A stretch of DNA of 5,878 bases, taken from the NCBI GenBank assembly GCA_903958995.1, contig CAJBVG010000148.1, positions 1 through 5,878 on the forward strand, read 5' to 3'. The translations under genes were made by a program, and so were the position numbers. Positions 5,323-5,878 of this stretch are shown here, one piece after another; within the stretch, counting starts at the first letter, position 1, and every line of letters begins with the position of its first letter. This stretch comes from an uncultured bacterium. Lineage in GTDB: Bacteria; Bacteroidota; Bacteroidia; Sphingobacteriales; Sphingobacteriaceae. Under the pieces are notes generated by a model. The model did not search any database. It was not told where the DNA came from and was given only the letters and a program-made list of their open reading frames with translations.

Positions 5323-5878
5323 GAATACGTTTAATCAATTTTAAATTGCCAGAAGTATAGGTCAATAATTCTGAATTCGGAATGGGCTTCTGTTGTACTT
5401 TCGTAACTGATTTTATTTCGAAGCCTAAACGCTTGTACACATTACTACTCACAAAATCCAGATCGAAATAACTCATCCATTCCTCCACATTCAATTCGTT
5501 CTCGATGTGTTTTAATAATTTCGAGAAACCTCCTACTACTGTGATATTGCTTACACTCGCAAAGCGAATTATTTCAAACGACTTTCGCAAATCTGTATCT
5601 TTAGTCATCCATCGGCCTCCACTAATTCCCATCACAGCTAACAAAACCTCACCCTTAAACAAGCCAAATTTAAACTTGGTTTTAGCCGTTTGTAACATAT
5701 GGTGTTTATTCATAAACTCGTCGTATTCTAGCTTTTCAATTCTGCGAATTTTACACTGACGAGCATGAATTTTAGTATTGGTTTCGAAAATAGATTCTAA
5801 GCGACTCTTAATAAATTCAGGCTTCTCCAGCCATTGTTCTTCTCGTATGTGTAAGAGTTTAATATTCTGTTTAAAAGC
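5309..5878 (-). CDS. Homing-endonuclease-like / GNAT-like two-part protein, C-terminal 189 residues (N-terminus beyond window)
   Basis: The frame is open without a stop from the window edge to the TAA at 5309-5311, so the internal ATG at 5713 is not the true start. Numbering from the edge, residues 7-30 (KLLHIREEQW, KP, IKSRLESI) match the end of the Vsr/DUF559-like nuclease domain in phage proteins annotated as homing endonucleases, of the form E-x-W-x-x-K-x5-SR. Residues 37-155 match the domain that follows in those phage proteins: IHARQCKIRRI, a conserved HH (59-60), FGLFKGEVLLAVMG, FEIIRFAS, VVGGFSKLLKHI and VYKRLGFE. That second domain looks like an acetyltransferase fold (YxxLGF near the end). 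This assignment rests on recalled family patterns, not a search. The nuclease catalytic residues would be outside the window, so activity cannot be judged. It overlaps miaA by 14 nt and is probably co-transcribed with it. Confidence 0.7.
   Translation of the reverse strand, partial: AFKQNIKLLHIREEQWLEKPEFIKSRLESIFETNTKIHARQCKIRRIEKLEYDEFMNKHHMLQTAKTKFKFGLFKGEVLLAVMGISGGRWMTKDTDLRKSFEIIRFASVSNITVVGGFSKLLKHIENELNVEEWMSYFDLDFVSSNVYKRLGFEIKSVTKVQQKPIPNSELLTYTSGNLKLIKRIHAKK

Noticed and set aside
5711..5713. ATG considered as the start of the endonuclease-like gene (134-residue protein).
   Set aside because: The frame continues upstream without a stop to the window edge and the added residues carry conserved motifs (HIREEQW, SRLES, HARQCKIR), so the true start lies outside the window.
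5505..5759. Plus-strand open frame inside the endonuclease-like gene.
   Set aside because: Antisense to a frame that continues to the window edge and carries recognisable family motifs.

Overview
The window is AT-rich, densely packed DNA that looks like a Bacteroidota chromosome, probably a Flavobacteriales-like lineage, although the order cannot be fixed from the sequence. The evidence is an outer-membrane DUF5686-type protein with a carboxypeptidase-like regulatory domain, the absence of Shine-Dalgarno sequences (starts sit in A/T-rich leaders), and a MiaA carrying GTGKD where the classical enzyme has GTAKP. All recognisable genes have housekeeping or envelope roles. No phage, transposon, CRISPR, tRNA or rRNA is visible.

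Layout: (1) On the minus strand at the left edge, a YjcF/ElaA-like GNAT acetyltransferase is followed after 1 nt by the 5' part of a DUF5686 outer-membrane protein that runs off the window. (2) A 208-bp divergent intergenic region separates this pair from a plus-strand pair, fbaB (class I, DhnA-type fructose-bisphosphate aldolase) and accD (acetyl-CoA carboxylase carboxyltransferase beta), which closes with a strong intrinsic terminator. (3) Only 13 nt past the terminator U-tract begins a second plus-strand pair. It encodes a PagL-like lipid A deacylase/acyloxyacyl hydrolase-type barrel and, overlapping it by 1 nt, a small secreted beta-barrel protein. (4) The whole convergent gap after that pair is a 110-bp array of 7-bp repeats. 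(5) On the minus strand at the right edge lies an unnamed gene, open to the window edge, whose product resembles the C-terminal half of phage homing-endonuclease-like proteins. It overlaps miaA (tRNA A37 dimethylallyltransferase) by 14 nt.

Functionally, fbaB and accD link central carbon flux to fatty-acid synthesis, and the PagL-like pair would act on lipid A in the outer membrane. That is a plausible lipid/envelope neighbourhood, but only by inference. The points most worth a second look are the heptamer array, in which two different 7-mer families share one register and exactly fill the space between two convergent stop codons; the endonuclease-like gene coupled to miaA; and the PagL-like protein with Asn at the position of the catalytic Glu, followed by a coupled barrel that appears to lack the active-site loop.
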